Notes: generated by a model not told the origin, from the sequence alone. Positions 29,341 through 38,591 are shown, counted from the stretch's first letter. The stretch: DNA of 64,000 nucleotides from Limnohabitans sp. 63ED37-2 (GCF_001412535.1 NZ_CP011774.1:2723501-2787500), one strand, 5' to 3'. Numbers and translations: made by a program.

Positions 29341-30885
29341 ATGAACCGAGTTTTCAAAGCCTTGACTTTGTGTCTGTCGCTTTGGCTGTCCTCCAACTTG
29401 AACGCCATGACTCTGGAGCGCGTCGGCAACGACCTTTTCGCCACAGGGCCCACGGTCGATCAGGACTTTTTACAGTTCAAGGAGGCTTTCGCCAAAGGCG
29501 GCATAGAGCGATTGATTTTGGTCAACGGGCCTGGGGGTGACTTGTGGACCGGCATGCAAGTGGCAAGGATGGTGCAAAGCGCCAAGATCAAAACGGTGGC
29601 TTCCGGTTTCTGCATGTCGGCTTGTTCATTGATTTTTATGGCGGGTCAAGAACGCGCATTTGGCACGGGTAGCTTGCCAAGAACCACCATGGTCGGCATC
29701 CACGGCGCACACGACAAGGACTCGAAACGGGTCAACACCACGCACATGCCTCAGATGTATGCCTTGTACAAACAACAAATGGGCGAAAAATTCGATGCTC
29801 AGGTCATCAACCAAGCCCTTTACGACATCAAAGAGGCCTCTGGATTTTTAAGGATTCGCGAGCTCCAACGCACGCAAGAAAAAGACCGCACGCCGTGGTT
29901 CTGTCCCACTGGCCAAACACCTTTCGAACAATGCCAGCAATACACTGGCAAAGATGCATTCAGTCTGGGCGTGGTGACACAAGCCGACACCGTGCCGCTG
30001 CAATTGCCCGACAGCATGAAGGTACAACTGGGCTTTTTTGGCAAATCCCTGGGCGAGCCCATCTTGGACATGCATGACCGCGCGGGAACACTGATTGAAG
30101 GGCTTTGCAATGGCCAATTGCTGTGCAAGACCATTGGTCAACGGACCTTCACCAACTATCTGAGTGCCAACCACAACAAAGCCCTGGCCATCGGCTGGGG
30201 CAAGATGGGATACGGTGTGCGATGGGGTGTGGATGACCCCGGACGGGCCATGTTGGGAGCGCTGTACCAGTGCAACCACGCCAAAAACAACCCCAAACTT
30301 TGTCGTTTGGTGTCCGTCAACGAGCATGAAGTGCTCCCCCTCTACGAAGAGGCGCAAAGCCAAGCCCTTACCTTGTCTGGTCAGCTGCCAGCACCTGCTC
30401 CTTCGCTCAGTCAAGCCGAACGCGATGAGCCAGGCGGCAGCGCCCCTTCGCGTTTGCGCACCGGTAACCAGGTCACTGGCATGACCCCCAAATCACTGGA
30501 CGGCGTACAGCGCTGGGACACGGCGACCTTGGCTCAGGCCATGAAAAAAAGCGACCGGCCAGTTGTCATCGACACGGCCGTTTTTGGCCCGGTGATTCCC
30601 GGTGCGCTGAATTTCATCAACAGCGGACTGGCTTTCGACGATGAGAAGTTGGATCAAGCTTATAACGAGCGCTTTCGCCACATGATGTTGGCCGCAGCGC
30701 CTGATTTGAACCAAGCTGTGGTGTTCTATTGCGCCAGCTCAGAATGCTGGTTGTCGGTGAACGCAGCCATGCGGGCTCGCCAACTGGGCTACACCCAAGT
30801 CATCTGGTACCGAGGGGGCATGGCTGCATGGATGCAAGCAGGCCTACCCACTGTAGGAAGAGTGCCTGTGGCTGTCATTTACTGA
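29341..30885 (+). CDS. exported ClpP-like / rhodanese-like fusion protein
   Basis: A 514-residue protein with no close named family. Residues 1-22 form a signal peptide (ends NLNA). Residues about 24-135 look like a ClpP/crotonase-fold protease of the periplasmic COG3904 kind: NGPGGDLWTGMQVARMV aligns with the ClpP NSPGGSVTAG block, Ser93 in CMSACSLIFMAGQER is the likely nucleophile and His121 (GIHGAH) the likely base. A cysteine-rich middle follows. The C-terminal 385-510 region is rhodanese-like: VVFYCASSECWLSVNAA then GYTQVIWYRGGMAAW, similar to the CXXCW-motif rhodanese group. The start ATG has a GAGGT site upstream. Activity, partner and substrate are unknown; both active-site assignments are inferred. 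Confidence 0.75.
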   Translation: MNRVFKALTLCLSLWLSSNLNAMTLERVGNDLFATGPTVDQDFLQFKEAFAKGGIERLILVNGPGGDLWTGMQVARMVQSAKIKTVASGFCMSACSLIFMAGQERAFGTGSLPRTTMVGIHGAHDKDSKRVNTTHMPQMYALYKQQMGEKFDAQVINQALYDIKEASGFLRIRELQRTQEKDRTPWFCPTGQTPFEQCQQYTGKDAFSLGVVTQADTVPLQLPDSMKVQLGFFGKSLGEPILDMHDRAGTLIEGLCNGQLLCKTIGQRTFTNYLSANHNKALAIGWGKMGYGVRWGVDDPGRAMLGALYQCNHAKNNPKLCRLVSVNEHEVLPLYEEAQSQALTLSGQLPAPAPSLSQAERDEPGGSAPSRLRTGNQVTGMTPKSLDGVQRWDTATLAQAMKKSDRPVVIDTAVFGPVIPGALNFINSGLAFDDEKLDQAYNERFRHMMLAAAPDLNQAVVFYCASSECWLSVNAAMRARQLGYTQVIWYRGGMAAWMQAGLPTVGRVPVAVIY

Positions 30886-30937
30886 CCCAAGCTCCGATGT
30901 GACAGACCCGTGTGCCCAACGCACTTAAGCTTGGGCC

Positions 30938-32293
30938 ATGAAGACAACACTTCGCATCGGCACAGGCGCAGGTTATTCGGGTGACCGCATTGCACCCGCC
31001 TTGGAGCTGGCCGAAAAGGGCCAGCTCGGCTATCTGGTGTTCGAATGCCTGGCCGAGCGCACGATTGCTTTGGCGCAACTCGAACGCTCCAAAGACCCGA
31101 CCGCGGGTTTTGACCCGATGCTGGTGGCCCGGATGCGGGCCGTGCTGCCCGCATGCATCCGTCAAGGCACCCGCATCATCAGCAACATGGGCGCGGCCAA
31201 CCCGCTGCAAGCTGGGCATGCGGTGCTGGCTGTGGCGCGTGAATTGGGCTTGCCGCAAGTCAAAGTGGCGGTGGTGCTGGGCGACGATGTGCTGTCCACC
31301 CTGACCCAAACCGGCAGGGCGTTGCCCGTGCTGGAGAGCACACAAACCCTGGCTGATTTACAAGCCCAACTGATTTCTGCCAATGCCTATTTGGGCGCCG
31401 AAGCCTTGCTGCCTGCCTTGCAAACCGACGCACAGGTCATCATCACAGGCCGCGTGGCCGACCCGGCGCTGTTTTTGGCGCCCTTGATGCACCACTTTGG
31501 CTGGGCCGCTGACGACTGGACGCGCTTGGGTAAAGGCGTGCTGGTCGGGCATTTGCTGGAATGCGCGGCGCAAATCACCGGCGGCTACTTTGCCGACCCG
31601 GGTTACAAGGATGTGCCCAACATGGCCCGGCTAGGCTTTCCGCTGGCCGAAGTCAGCGCCTCGGGAGATGCCGTCATCACCAAAGTGGCTGGTTCGGGCG
31701 GTTGCGTCACGGTGCCTACGTGCACCGAACAATTGCTTTACGAAATCGAGAACCCAACCCGCTACCTGCAGCCGGATGTGGTGGCCGATTTTTCTCAGGT
31801 GCAACTGACACAGGTGGGCCCAGACCGCGTGCAGGTCACCGGTGGCAGCGGCCACCCACGCACCGAAACGCTCAAGGTCACGCTGGGCTACCGTGACGGC
31901 TTCATTGGCGAAGGCCAGATGAGCTATGCCGGGCCGGGCGCACAAGCGCGGGGCCAACTGGCGCTGGACCTGGTGCGCCAACGGCTGGCCGATGCCGGTT
32001 ACGCCGAGTTTGAGGCCCGATACGACCTGATCGGTGTGAACGCGATCTTTGGACCATCCAGCCCAGCGCGGCCAGAACCCGCCGAAGTGCGTGCCCGAGT
32101 GGCCCTGCGCGTGCCCACTTTGCAACACGCCCAGCATGTAGCGCACGAAGTCGAAGCGCTGTACACCAATGGACCAGCCGGTGGCGGTGGTGCCACACGC
32201 GCAGTGCGCGAAGTCATCGCCGCAGCCGCCGTGCTCATGCCGCGCAGCGCCGTGCACACCACCACCGTGTTGCTCAACGCCGAAGGACACTGA
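30938..32293 (+). CDS. acyclic terpene utilisation AtuA-family protein (DUF1446)
   Basis: A 451-residue DUF1446 protein beginning MKTTLRIGTGAGYSGDRIAPALELAEKG, with YLVFECLAERT, RIISNMGAANP, ITGRVADPALFLAPL and GYKDVPNMARLGFPLAE, all hallmarks of AtuA. AtuA in Pseudomonas is needed for citronellol/geraniol degradation but its reaction is unclear, and many homologues lie outside terpene clusters. The small AtuA-like gene starts right after its stop, and a Bug binding protein follows, suggesting uptake and metabolism of an organic acid. The start codon is preceded by an inverted repeat rather than a clear ribosome site. Confidence 0.88.
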   Translation: MKTTLRIGTGAGYSGDRIAPALELAEKGQLGYLVFECLAERTIALAQLERSKDPTAGFDPMLVARMRAVLPACIRQGTRIISNMGAANPLQAGHAVLAVARELGLPQVKVAVVLGDDVLSTLTQTGRALPVLESTQTLADLQAQLISANAYLGAEALLPALQTDAQVIITGRVADPALFLAPLMHHFGWAADDWTRLGKGVLVGHLLECAAQITGGYFADPGYKDVPNMARLGFPLAEVSASGDAVITKVAGSGGCVTVPTCTEQLLYEIENPTRYLQPDVVADFSQVQLTQVGPDRVQVTGGSGHPRTETLKVTLGYRDGFIGEGQMSYAGPGAQARGQLALDLVRQRLADAGYAEFEARYDLIGVNAIFGPSSPARPEPAEVRARVALRVPTLQHAQHVAHEVEALYTNGPAGGGGATRAVREVIAAAAVLMPRSAVHTTTVLLNAEGH

Positions 32294-32294
32294 C

Positions 32295-32597
32295 ATGCTG
32301 CTGCGCGACATCGCCCACACCCGCACTGGCGACAAAGGCAACCGGACCACCTTGTCGGTCATCGCTTACGACCCAAAAGACTATGCCCTGCTGGAACAAC
32401 ACCTGAGCGCCGAACGGGTGCAGGCCCACTTTGCAGGCACGGTGCATGGCCCGGTGGAACGCTACGCCCTGCCCCAACTGGGCGCACTCAACTTTGTCAT
32501 GCACCAATCGCTGGGCGGCGGGGTGACACGCTCGCTGGCTTTGGATGCCCACGGGAAATGCCTGAGTGCGCACCTGCTGACATTTATGATTGAATGA
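32295..32597 (+). CDS. AtuA-like ferredoxin-fold domain protein
   Basis: A 100-residue protein beginning MLLRDIAHTRTGDKGNRTTLSVIAY, matching the small domain often found at the C terminus of long AtuA proteins. GPVERYALPQLGALNFVMHQSLGGGVTRSL is the other conserved block. Here it is a separate gene whose ATG immediately follows the atuA-like stop, so the two products probably form one complex. Confidence 0.88.
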   Translation: MLLRDIAHTRTGDKGNRTTLSVIAYDPKDYALLEQHLSAERVQAHFAGTVHGPVERYALPQLGALNFVMHQSLGGGVTRSLALDAHGKCLSAHLLTFMIE

Positions 32598-32620
32598 TTG
32601 TTTGACCCATTGGAGAACCC

Positions 32621-33595
32621 ATGAAACGTTTGCGCATCGCCTCTTTGTTGTCTGCCGCCCTGGGCCTCAGCCTTTTAGCCACCCAAGCCATGGCACAGGC
32701 CTACCCGAACAAACCCATCAAGGCCATCGTGCCTTTTGCCGCGGGTAGCGCGACCGACCAAATCGGCCGCGCTTTTGCCCAAAAAATGTCTGAAGTTTTG
32801 GGCCAGCCTGTGGTAGTGGACAACCGCGCTGGCGTGAACGGCATGCTCGGCGCCGACGCGGTGGCCAAATCAGCCCCGGACGGCTACACCATCCTGATCG
32901 GCACCAACAGCACCAACGCGGCGCTGAAAAGCCTGATGAAAAAGCTGCCCTATGACCAGGACACCGCCTTTGCGCCTGTAGCCTACATGGGCTCGGTGCC
33001 GCTGATCGTGGCCGTGAACAACGACGTGCCCGCCAAGAACCTCAGAGAGTTTGTGGACCTGGCCAAATCCAAGCCCACACAAATCACCTTTGCCAGCGCC
33101 AGCACCTCGCAATTGGTGTCCAGCGAAATGCTCTCTAGCATGGCTGGCATCCAGATGACCAACGTGCCCTACAAAAGCGGCCCAGCAGCCATGACCGACC
33201 TGATTGGCGGCCAGGTGAACATGTTCAGTGCTGACTTTGCTGTGATGCTGCCTCAGGTCAAAGCTGGGAAAATTCGTGGACTGGCCGTGACTTCGACCCA
33301 GCGCTCCAAAGCCATCCCCGAACTGCCCACCGTGAACGAAGCTCTGGGCCTGAAGGACTATGAACTGATCGCCTACTTCGCGGTCTTTGCCCCAGCAGGT
33401 ACACCCGCGGACATCATCACCAAGCTCAATGCGGCGGTGAATGCTGCGGCCACCGACAAGACCATTCTGGAGCGCTTCTCCGCCTTGGGCTTTGAGACTG
33501 CTCCCGCCTCACCCGAGGCCTTGGCACAACGCTCCAAAGCCGAAACCGCCAAATGGGCCAAAGCCATTCGCGACGCGAAGATTGAGCCGCAATAA
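32621..33595 (+). CDS. Bug-type (tripartite tricarboxylate transporter) substrate-binding protein
   Basis: A 324-residue periplasmic binding protein. The signal peptide ends AMAQA; the mature start YPNKPIKAIVPFAAGSATDQIGR is the family signature, with VVVDNRAGVNGMLG, PDGYTILIGTNS and GKIRGLAVTS. No TctA/TctB membrane subunits are nearby, which is usual for the many orphan Bug proteins of Burkholderiales. Ligands are typically small carboxylates. It follows the AtuA pair by 23 bases on the same strand. Confidence 0.93.
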   Translation: MKRLRIASLLSAALGLSLLATQAMAQAYPNKPIKAIVPFAAGSATDQIGRAFAQKMSEVLGQPVVVDNRAGVNGMLGADAVAKSAPDGYTILIGTNSTNAALKSLMKKLPYDQDTAFAPVAYMGSVPLIVAVNNDVPAKNLREFVDLAKSKPTQITFASASTSQLVSSEMLSSMAGIQMTNVPYKSGPAAMTDLIGGQVNMFSADFAVMLPQVKAGKIRGLAVTSTQRSKAIPELPTVNEALGLKDYELIAYFAVFAPAGTPADIITKLNAAVNAAATDKTILERFSALGFETAPASPEALAQRSKAETAKWAKAIRDAKIEPQ

Positions 33596-33622
33596 AGCGT
33601 GTGATATCTGCTGAGCGCCAGA

Positions 33623-34501
33623 TCAGACCGCTTCTGGTCTGGTGACCAGCGGGTACCTGCTGCCCATCAGCGCCTCCACCCCAAACTCCTGCAGCAGCGC
33701 CAGCAGGCGCTCGCCGCAGGCGCGTTTCTTCTGGCCGGTGTACTTGGCCAGGATCAGCTCGTTCTTCATGCTGTGTTCCCAGCCCACCAGCTCAGTCACC
33801 GTCACTTGGTACCCCTGTGACTCCAGATAAAGGCATCGCAACACGTTGGTGAGTTGGCTGCCCACTTCGCGGGTATGCAGGGGGTGACGCCACAACTCGG
33901 CCAAAGGCGTGCGCTGCAAATCGAGCGCCTTGTTCTGGTTGAGCGCTCGGGCCAACTCGGCCTGGCAGCAAGGCACCAGCACCATGTAGCGGGCTTTCTT
34001 TTGCAGGCCAAAGGCGATGGCATCGTCGGTGGCGGTGTCGCAAGCATGCAAAGCAGTGACCACATCGATCTGCGCTGGCAATTCATCACTTTGCGTCGAT
34101 TCGGCGACACTCACATTCAAAAAGCGCATGCGATCAAAGCCCAGCTTTTGGGCCAAGGCTTTGGACGACTCGACCAATTCACTGCGGGTTTCGATCCCGT
34201 AGATCGTCCCTTGGCCCAAGGCCTTGAAAAACAGGTCATAAATGATGAAGCCCAGATACGACTTGCCCGCGCCGTGGTCGGCCAAAGTGGGGCCTTTGTC
34301 GCTGGCAGGCAACTCTTTGAGCAACTTTTCGATGAACTGGAACAGGTGGTAAACCTGCTTGAGCTTGCGGCGTGAGTCCTGGTTGAGTTTGCCGTCGCGG
34401 GTCAGGATGTGAAGTTCTTTGAGCAACTCGACCGACTGGCCGGGGCGCACTTCGGGCGGCAGCTGCGATGCGGCGTTGTCGTTGGCCTTTTGCTTTTTCA
34501 T
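33623..34501 (-). CDS. SAM-dependent methyltransferase (Methyltransf_32-like)
   Basis: A 292-residue class I methyltransferase-like protein. LADHGAGKSYLGFIIYDLF is the SAM-binding loop, IYGIETRSELVESS the acidic second strand, IDVVTALHACDTATDDAI and YMVLVPCCQAELAR the later strands, as in the PF13679 group. Substrate unknown. Translationally coupled to the DUF1415 gene by a four-base overlap. Its stop codon lies in a CAGACC/GGTCTG hairpin (33624-33641) that may help end transcription. Confidence 0.85.
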   Translation of the reverse strand: MKKQKANDNAASQLPPEVRPGQSVELLKELHILTRDGKLNQDSRRKLKQVYHLFQFIEKLLKELPASDKGPTLADHGAGKSYLGFIIYDLFFKALGQGTIYGIETRSELVESSKALAQKLGFDRMRFLNVSVAESTQSDELPAQIDVVTALHACDTATDDAIAFGLQKKARYMVLVPCCQAELARALNQNKALDLQRTPLAELWRHPLHTREVGSQLTNVLRCLYLESQGYQVTVTELVGWEHSMKNELILAKYTGQKKRACGERLLALLQEFGVEALMGSRYPLVTRPEAV

Positions 34502-35052
34502 GGGCTTGGACCCACATCCAGCTTTTTCCAGCCCTCAGCACCTAACTTGTCCATCGTCTCGATGTTGGTTTCGTAAATCATCTCGGCCTCGGGGAAAGCC
34601 TCCACCGCCCGGTCGATGCTCTCCTCGCGCAGCAGGTGCAGCGTGGGGTAAGGCGAGCGGTTGGTGAAGTTGCCGATGTCGTCCGGCTCGGTGTCGGCGA
34701 ACTGAAACTGTGGGTGAAAACTCGCCACCTGGAACACACCCTCCATGTCCAGCTCCTCCAGCACGGCATCGGCCTCGTCCAGAAAATCGTTGAACTCCAG
34801 AAAATCCTGCAGCATCTGCGGCACGATCAAGAGCACGGTCTCGCGCTCTTCGGCAGGCATGGCGGCCAGCGCCAGCAGCTGCTCGATCAGCTCGTCGCGC
34901 AAGCCTTCGAGGCCCTTGGCCTCGCTCAGCACGTAATGGATCTGGCCCTTGACGTGCGGGGCTTTGGCAAAAGGGCAAAGGTTCAGGCCGATCACAGCGC
35001 GTTCGATCCAGCGCACGGTGTCGGCAATTTCGGGGGTGTTCATGTCGGTCAT
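34498..35052 (-). CDS. DUF1415 family protein
   Basis: A 184-residue protein of unknown function beginning MTDMNTPEIADTVRWIERAVIGLNLCPFAKAP, the standard DUF1415 start, with ERETVLLIVPQML, DFNDFL-like FNDFLDEADAVLEE, and FTNRSPYPTLHLLREESIDRA. The start at 35052 overlaps the MFS stop by four bases, which supports it over a longer upstream frame. Confidence 0.88.
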   Translation of the reverse strand: MTDMNTPEIADTVRWIERAVIGLNLCPFAKAPHVKGQIHYVLSEAKGLEGLRDELIEQLLALAAMPAEERETVLLIVPQMLQDFLEFNDFLDEADAVLEELDMEGVFQVASFHPQFQFADTEPDDIGNFTNRSPYPTLHLLREESIDRAVEAFPEAEMIYETNIETMDKLGAEGWKKLDVGPSP

Positions 35053-36251
35053 GGGCGAGATTGTGCCTGTGGCAGCAAGCGACCAGCCAGCCAAGCCAGC
35101 ACCGCACCCACCCCACAGCACCCCACCGTGACCAGCGGCGTGAACTGCCAGCCGCCTGCCCGCGCTGCTACGGCCGCCACCACGGGTGGCCCGATAAACT
35201 GCCCCAGCGCCGACAACTGCTGCACCCAGCCCACGGTGGTGGCCACTTGCTGCTCACCCGGGGCCAGACGCACCGCCAGGCTGAACAGGGTGCCCGGCAC
35301 CAAACCGCCCATGCCCGAGAACAACAACACCCCGGCAAAACGCAACCAAGGCAGGCTCTCGGTGAAAGGGGCAAAGGCCACCGTGCTGCCCAGTGCCATC
35401 GCGCCAAAGCCCAGCCACAACGTGCTGCGGGGAGCCCAGCCGCGCTGCAGCAATCGGCCCGAAGCCATATTGCCCACGATGTTGACGGCCGCCGTCAAGG
35501 CCGTGAGCACGCCCAGCAATGCACCACCCACGCCAGCGGCGGCGTAAATGGACGGCAAGAAACCCACCACCGCCAGCCACTGGCCCGAATACATGCCAAA
35601 GGTGAGGGCCACAAGCAATGGGCCTCGGGCACTCAAGGTGCGGCGCAGCCGAAGCCAAGCACCTTGCCCAGCAGAGTCTGAGTGGGCGACTGGGTCGGTG
35701 GGCACACTGCGCCAAACCCAAGCGGCCATGGCCAAGGACACGCCCGCAAACAAACCCCACCAAGCACCCCAGCCCCAGGCCGGGATGAACAGCGGCCCGG
35801 CCATCAAAGCCAGTGCCGTGCCCGTGGGCATGTACGCGCCCCACACGCCGAGCATGCCGGACAACTGCGCCGGCGGCACCAGGCGGCGAATCAAAGCTGG
35901 GGCGGGCAAAGCCACCAGCAAAAAGCCCAAGCCTTCGATGGCCCGCAGCGCCAGCAAAGCGGCGGTCGAAGTGGCGAAGGCGCCCAAACCACTGGCCAGC
36001 GCCAGCAAGCACAGGCCGCGCACCATGCTGCGCTTTAGACCCATGCCATCGGCCCACAAGCCCATGAACACGGCCAGGCTCATACCCGCGAGTTGCACCA
36101 TGGACAAGAGGAAACCAGACTGAACCAGCGTGAGGCCCAGCTCGGCCTGCAGTGCGGGCAAGGCGGGTGGCAACTTGCCCACCTGCAAAGCCGCCACGCC
36201 GCCCGCGAGCACGACCAGCCAAGCGGCGCGGTGGGCGCTCACCGAGCTCAC
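35049..36251 (-). CDS. MFS transporter (CynX/NimT-like)
   Basis: A 400-residue major facilitator with about 12 hydrophobic segments. The loop between segments 2 and 3 reads GLWADGMGLKRSMVRG, matching the MFS GxxxDxxGxRR motif. The N terminus resembles CynX-type permeases, but no substrate can be assigned. It is coupled by four-base overlaps to dgt upstream and DUF1415 downstream. Confidence 0.85.
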   Translation of the reverse strand: MSSVSAHRAAWLVVLAGGVAALQVGKLPPALPALQAELGLTLVQSGFLLSMVQLAGMSLAVFMGLWADGMGLKRSMVRGLCLLALASGLGAFATSTAALLALRAIEGLGFLLVALPAPALIRRLVPPAQLSGMLGVWGAYMPTGTALALMAGPLFIPAWGWGAWWGLFAGVSLAMAAWVWRSVPTDPVAHSDSAGQGAWLRLRRTLSARGPLLVALTFGMYSGQWLAVVGFLPSIYAAAGVGGALLGVLTALTAAVNIVGNMASGRLLQRGWAPRSTLWLGFGAMALGSTVAFAPFTESLPWLRFAGVLLFSGMGGLVPGTLFSLAVRLAPGEQQVATTVGWVQQLSALGQFIGPPVVAAVAARAGGWQFTPLVTVGCCGVGAVLAWLAGRLLPQAQSRP

Positions 36252-37429
36252 AGCAACTTGCGCCCCGTCAGGCGTTCGTGCTCACGCAGGGCGAAGCGGT
36301 CGGTCATGCCTGCGATGTAGTCGGCCACCGAGCGGTGCAGGTCGGCACTGGCGGCAAAGACGGTCGGCATTTCAGCAGGCTGGTCCACATAAGCGGCGAA
36401 CAACTCGCGCACCACCTGCTGGGCTTGCCCGGTGGTGTGCATCACTTGGGGGTGGCGGTAGAGCTGTGCGAACAAAAACTTTTTGAGCTCGACGCTGCGG
36501 GCCTTCATGCCGGGGCTGAACGCCACCAGCGGCCCGGCCAAGCGGGCCTCGGCCGGCGTGCACACGCCCGCCTGCGCCACCGCTTGGCGGGTGGTGTTGA
36601 TCACGTCGTACACCTGGTCGCTCAGCATGCGTCGAATGGTTTCGTACAAAACGCGGCGCGGCTTTTCTGACAAGCCCGGATGCTCGGCCAGCGTTTGTTG
36701 GTGGTAGTGCGCAAACAGCTCCACCTGCAGCAGTTGTTCGATGCTGATCAGCCCCGAGCGCACACCGTCGTCGATGTCGTGTGCGTTGTAGGCAATCGCA
36801 TCGGCCAGGTTGCACAGCTGGGCCTCGAGGCTGGGCTGGGTGCGGTCGATGAAGCGCCGCCCCACCCCACCCGGCTCGGTCCGTTCCAAATGCTCGGCGT
36901 TGGCGCGCGAGCAGTGTTTGAGTACACCCTCGCGGGTTTCAAAGCTCAGGTTCAGGCCGTCGAACGCGGGGTAGCGTTCTTCGAGTTGGTCGACCACGCG
37001 CAGGCTTTGCAGGTTGTGCTCAAAGCCGCCATGCTCGGCCATGCATTCGTTGAGCGTGTCTTGCCCCGCGTGCCCAAAAGGTGTGTGGCCCAGGTCGTGC
37101 GCCAGCGCCACGGCTTCGACCAAGTCTTCGTTCAAGCCCAGGGCGCGGGCGATGGAGCGGCCCAGCTGCGCGACTTCGAGCGAATGCGTGAGCCGCGTGC
37201 GAAACAGGTCACCTTCGTGGTTGAGGAACACCTGTGTTTTGTAAACCAGCCGCCGAAAAGCGGTGGAGTGCACGATGCGGTCGCGGTCGCGCTGGAAAGC
37301 GTTGCGTGTGGGCGCAGGCGGCTCGGCAAAGCGCCGGCCCCGGCTTTGCGCCGGGTCGCAGGCCAGCGCCGACAAGCTGGCCAATGGCTGGCTTGAATCC
37401 ACGGGCAAATCCAGTGAATCGGCCAACAT
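36248..37429 (-). CDS. dgt: deoxyguanosinetriphosphate triphosphohydrolase-like protein
   Basis: An HD-domain dNTPase that removes triphosphate from dGTP. In 393 residues it has FQRDRDRIVHSTAFRRLVYKTQVF, then the HD motif residues in TRLTHSLEVAQLGR, ALAHDLGHTPFGHAGQ, and AIAYNAHDIDDGVRSG. This corresponds to the type 2 (short) Dgt group. It follows aroB by three bases, a common Burkholderiales order. Confidence 0.94.
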   Translation of the reverse strand: MLADSLDLPVDSSQPLASLSALACDPAQSRGRRFAEPPAPTRNAFQRDRDRIVHSTAFRRLVYKTQVFLNHEGDLFRTRLTHSLEVAQLGRSIARALGLNEDLVEAVALAHDLGHTPFGHAGQDTLNECMAEHGGFEHNLQSLRVVDQLEERYPAFDGLNLSFETREGVLKHCSRANAEHLERTEPGGVGRRFIDRTQPSLEAQLCNLADAIAYNAHDIDDGVRSGLISIEQLLQVELFAHYHQQTLAEHPGLSEKPRRVLYETIRRMLSDQVYDVINTTRQAVAQAGVCTPAEARLAGPLVAFSPGMKARSVELKKFLFAQLYRHPQVMHTTGQAQQVVRELFAAYVDQPAEMPTVFAASADLHRSVADYIAGMTDRFALREHERLTGRKLL

Positions 37430-37432
37430 GGG

Positions 37433-38560
37433 TCAGGCGCAGCAGGCGTTGATCACCTCGCGCACCATCGCGTCGGGCGCACCACAGACAGTGGCTTGGC
37501 CGGGGCCGTCGATCACCACAAACTGGATGTCGCCGCCGATGGCTTTTTTATCGAGGCGCATGTGTTCGATGTAATGGCCCGCGTTGTCGGTCGCGTCAAT
37601 GACCGGACCGCGCACCGGCAAGCCTGCACGCGCGATCAAGGCCCGCAAACGCGCCACAAATGCGGCGTCGACTTTGCCCAATCGATGCGAGAGTTCTGCC
37701 GCCATGACCATGCCGCAGCCCACGGCTTCACCGTGCAACCAAACGCCAAAACCCAAGCCCGCCTCTATGGCGTGGCCAAAAGTGTGGCCAAAATTCAGGA
37801 TGGCCCGCAGGCCCGCTTCACGCTCATCTTGACCCACCACCCAGGCCTTGATCTCGCAGCTGCGCTTGACAGCGTGCGCCAGCGCGGACGGGTCTTGCGC
37901 CATAAGCGCGTCGATGTTGGCCTCGATCCAGCCCAAGAAAGCCATGTCGGCAATCGGGCCGTATTTGATGACTTCGGCCAAGCCCGCGCTCAGCTCACGC
38001 AGGGGCAAGGTGGCCAGGGTGTTCAAGTCGCACACCACACGCACCGGCTGGTAGAACGCACCGATCATGTTTTTGCCCAGCGGGTGGTTGATGGCGGTCT
38101 TGCCGCCCACCGACGAATCCACCTGCGACAAAAGCGTGGTCGGCACCTGCACAAAGGGCACGCCGCGCATGTAGCTGGCCGCCGCAAAGCCGGTCATGTC
38201 GCCGATCACACCGCCGCCCAGCGCAAACAGCACCGTCTTGCGGTCGCAGCCTTGGCCCAGCAACGCGTCAAAAATCAGGTTCAGGGTCTGCCAGTCTTTG
38301 TGCGCCTCGCCATCGGGCAACACCACGGTGTGGACTTGTTTGTAATGCGGGGTAATCGCGCTGCGCAAAGCGGCTTCGTACAGCGGCGCAATCGTGTTGT
38401 TGGTCACGATCATGGCCGTTGTCGCCTTGGGCAGGCCGGCCCAAGTGTCAGGGCGGCTCAGCAGGCCTTGGCCGATCTGGATGTCGTAACTGCGGTCGTC
38501 CAGCGAAATGGCGACCGTTTGAACAGGAGCGGTTTTTGGGGGGGGTGTGGTCTCGGACAT
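37433..38560 (-). CDS. aroB: 3-dehydroquinate synthase
   Basis: AroB converts DAHP to 3-dehydroquinate in the shikimate pathway using NAD and zinc. The 375-residue protein has LPDGEAHKDWQTL, the NAD loop GGGVIGDMTGFAAA, VPTTLLSQVDSSVGGKTAINHPLGKN, and the zinc ligands in AVKRSCEIKA, LNFGHTFGHAIE and GEAVGCGM. Usually aroK precedes aroB in this order of bacteria; here the preceding genes belong to a sugar-acid operon. Confidence 0.97.
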   Translation of the reverse strand: MSETTPPPKTAPVQTVAISLDDRSYDIQIGQGLLSRPDTWAGLPKATTAMIVTNNTIAPLYEAALRSAITPHYKQVHTVVLPDGEAHKDWQTLNLIFDALLGQGCDRKTVLFALGGGVIGDMTGFAAASYMRGVPFVQVPTTLLSQVDSSVGGKTAINHPLGKNMIGAFYQPVRVVCDLNTLATLPLRELSAGLAEVIKYGPIADMAFLGWIEANIDALMAQDPSALAHAVKRSCEIKAWVVGQDEREAGLRAILNFGHTFGHAIEAGLGFGVWLHGEAVGCGMVMAAELSHRLGKVDAAFVARLRALIARAGLPVRGPVIDATDNAGHYIEHMRLDKKAIGGDIQFVVIDGPGQATVCGAPDAMVREVINACCA

Positions 38561-38591
38561 GCCCCTTAGTGTAGGGGTTTGGGGTGAAGTT

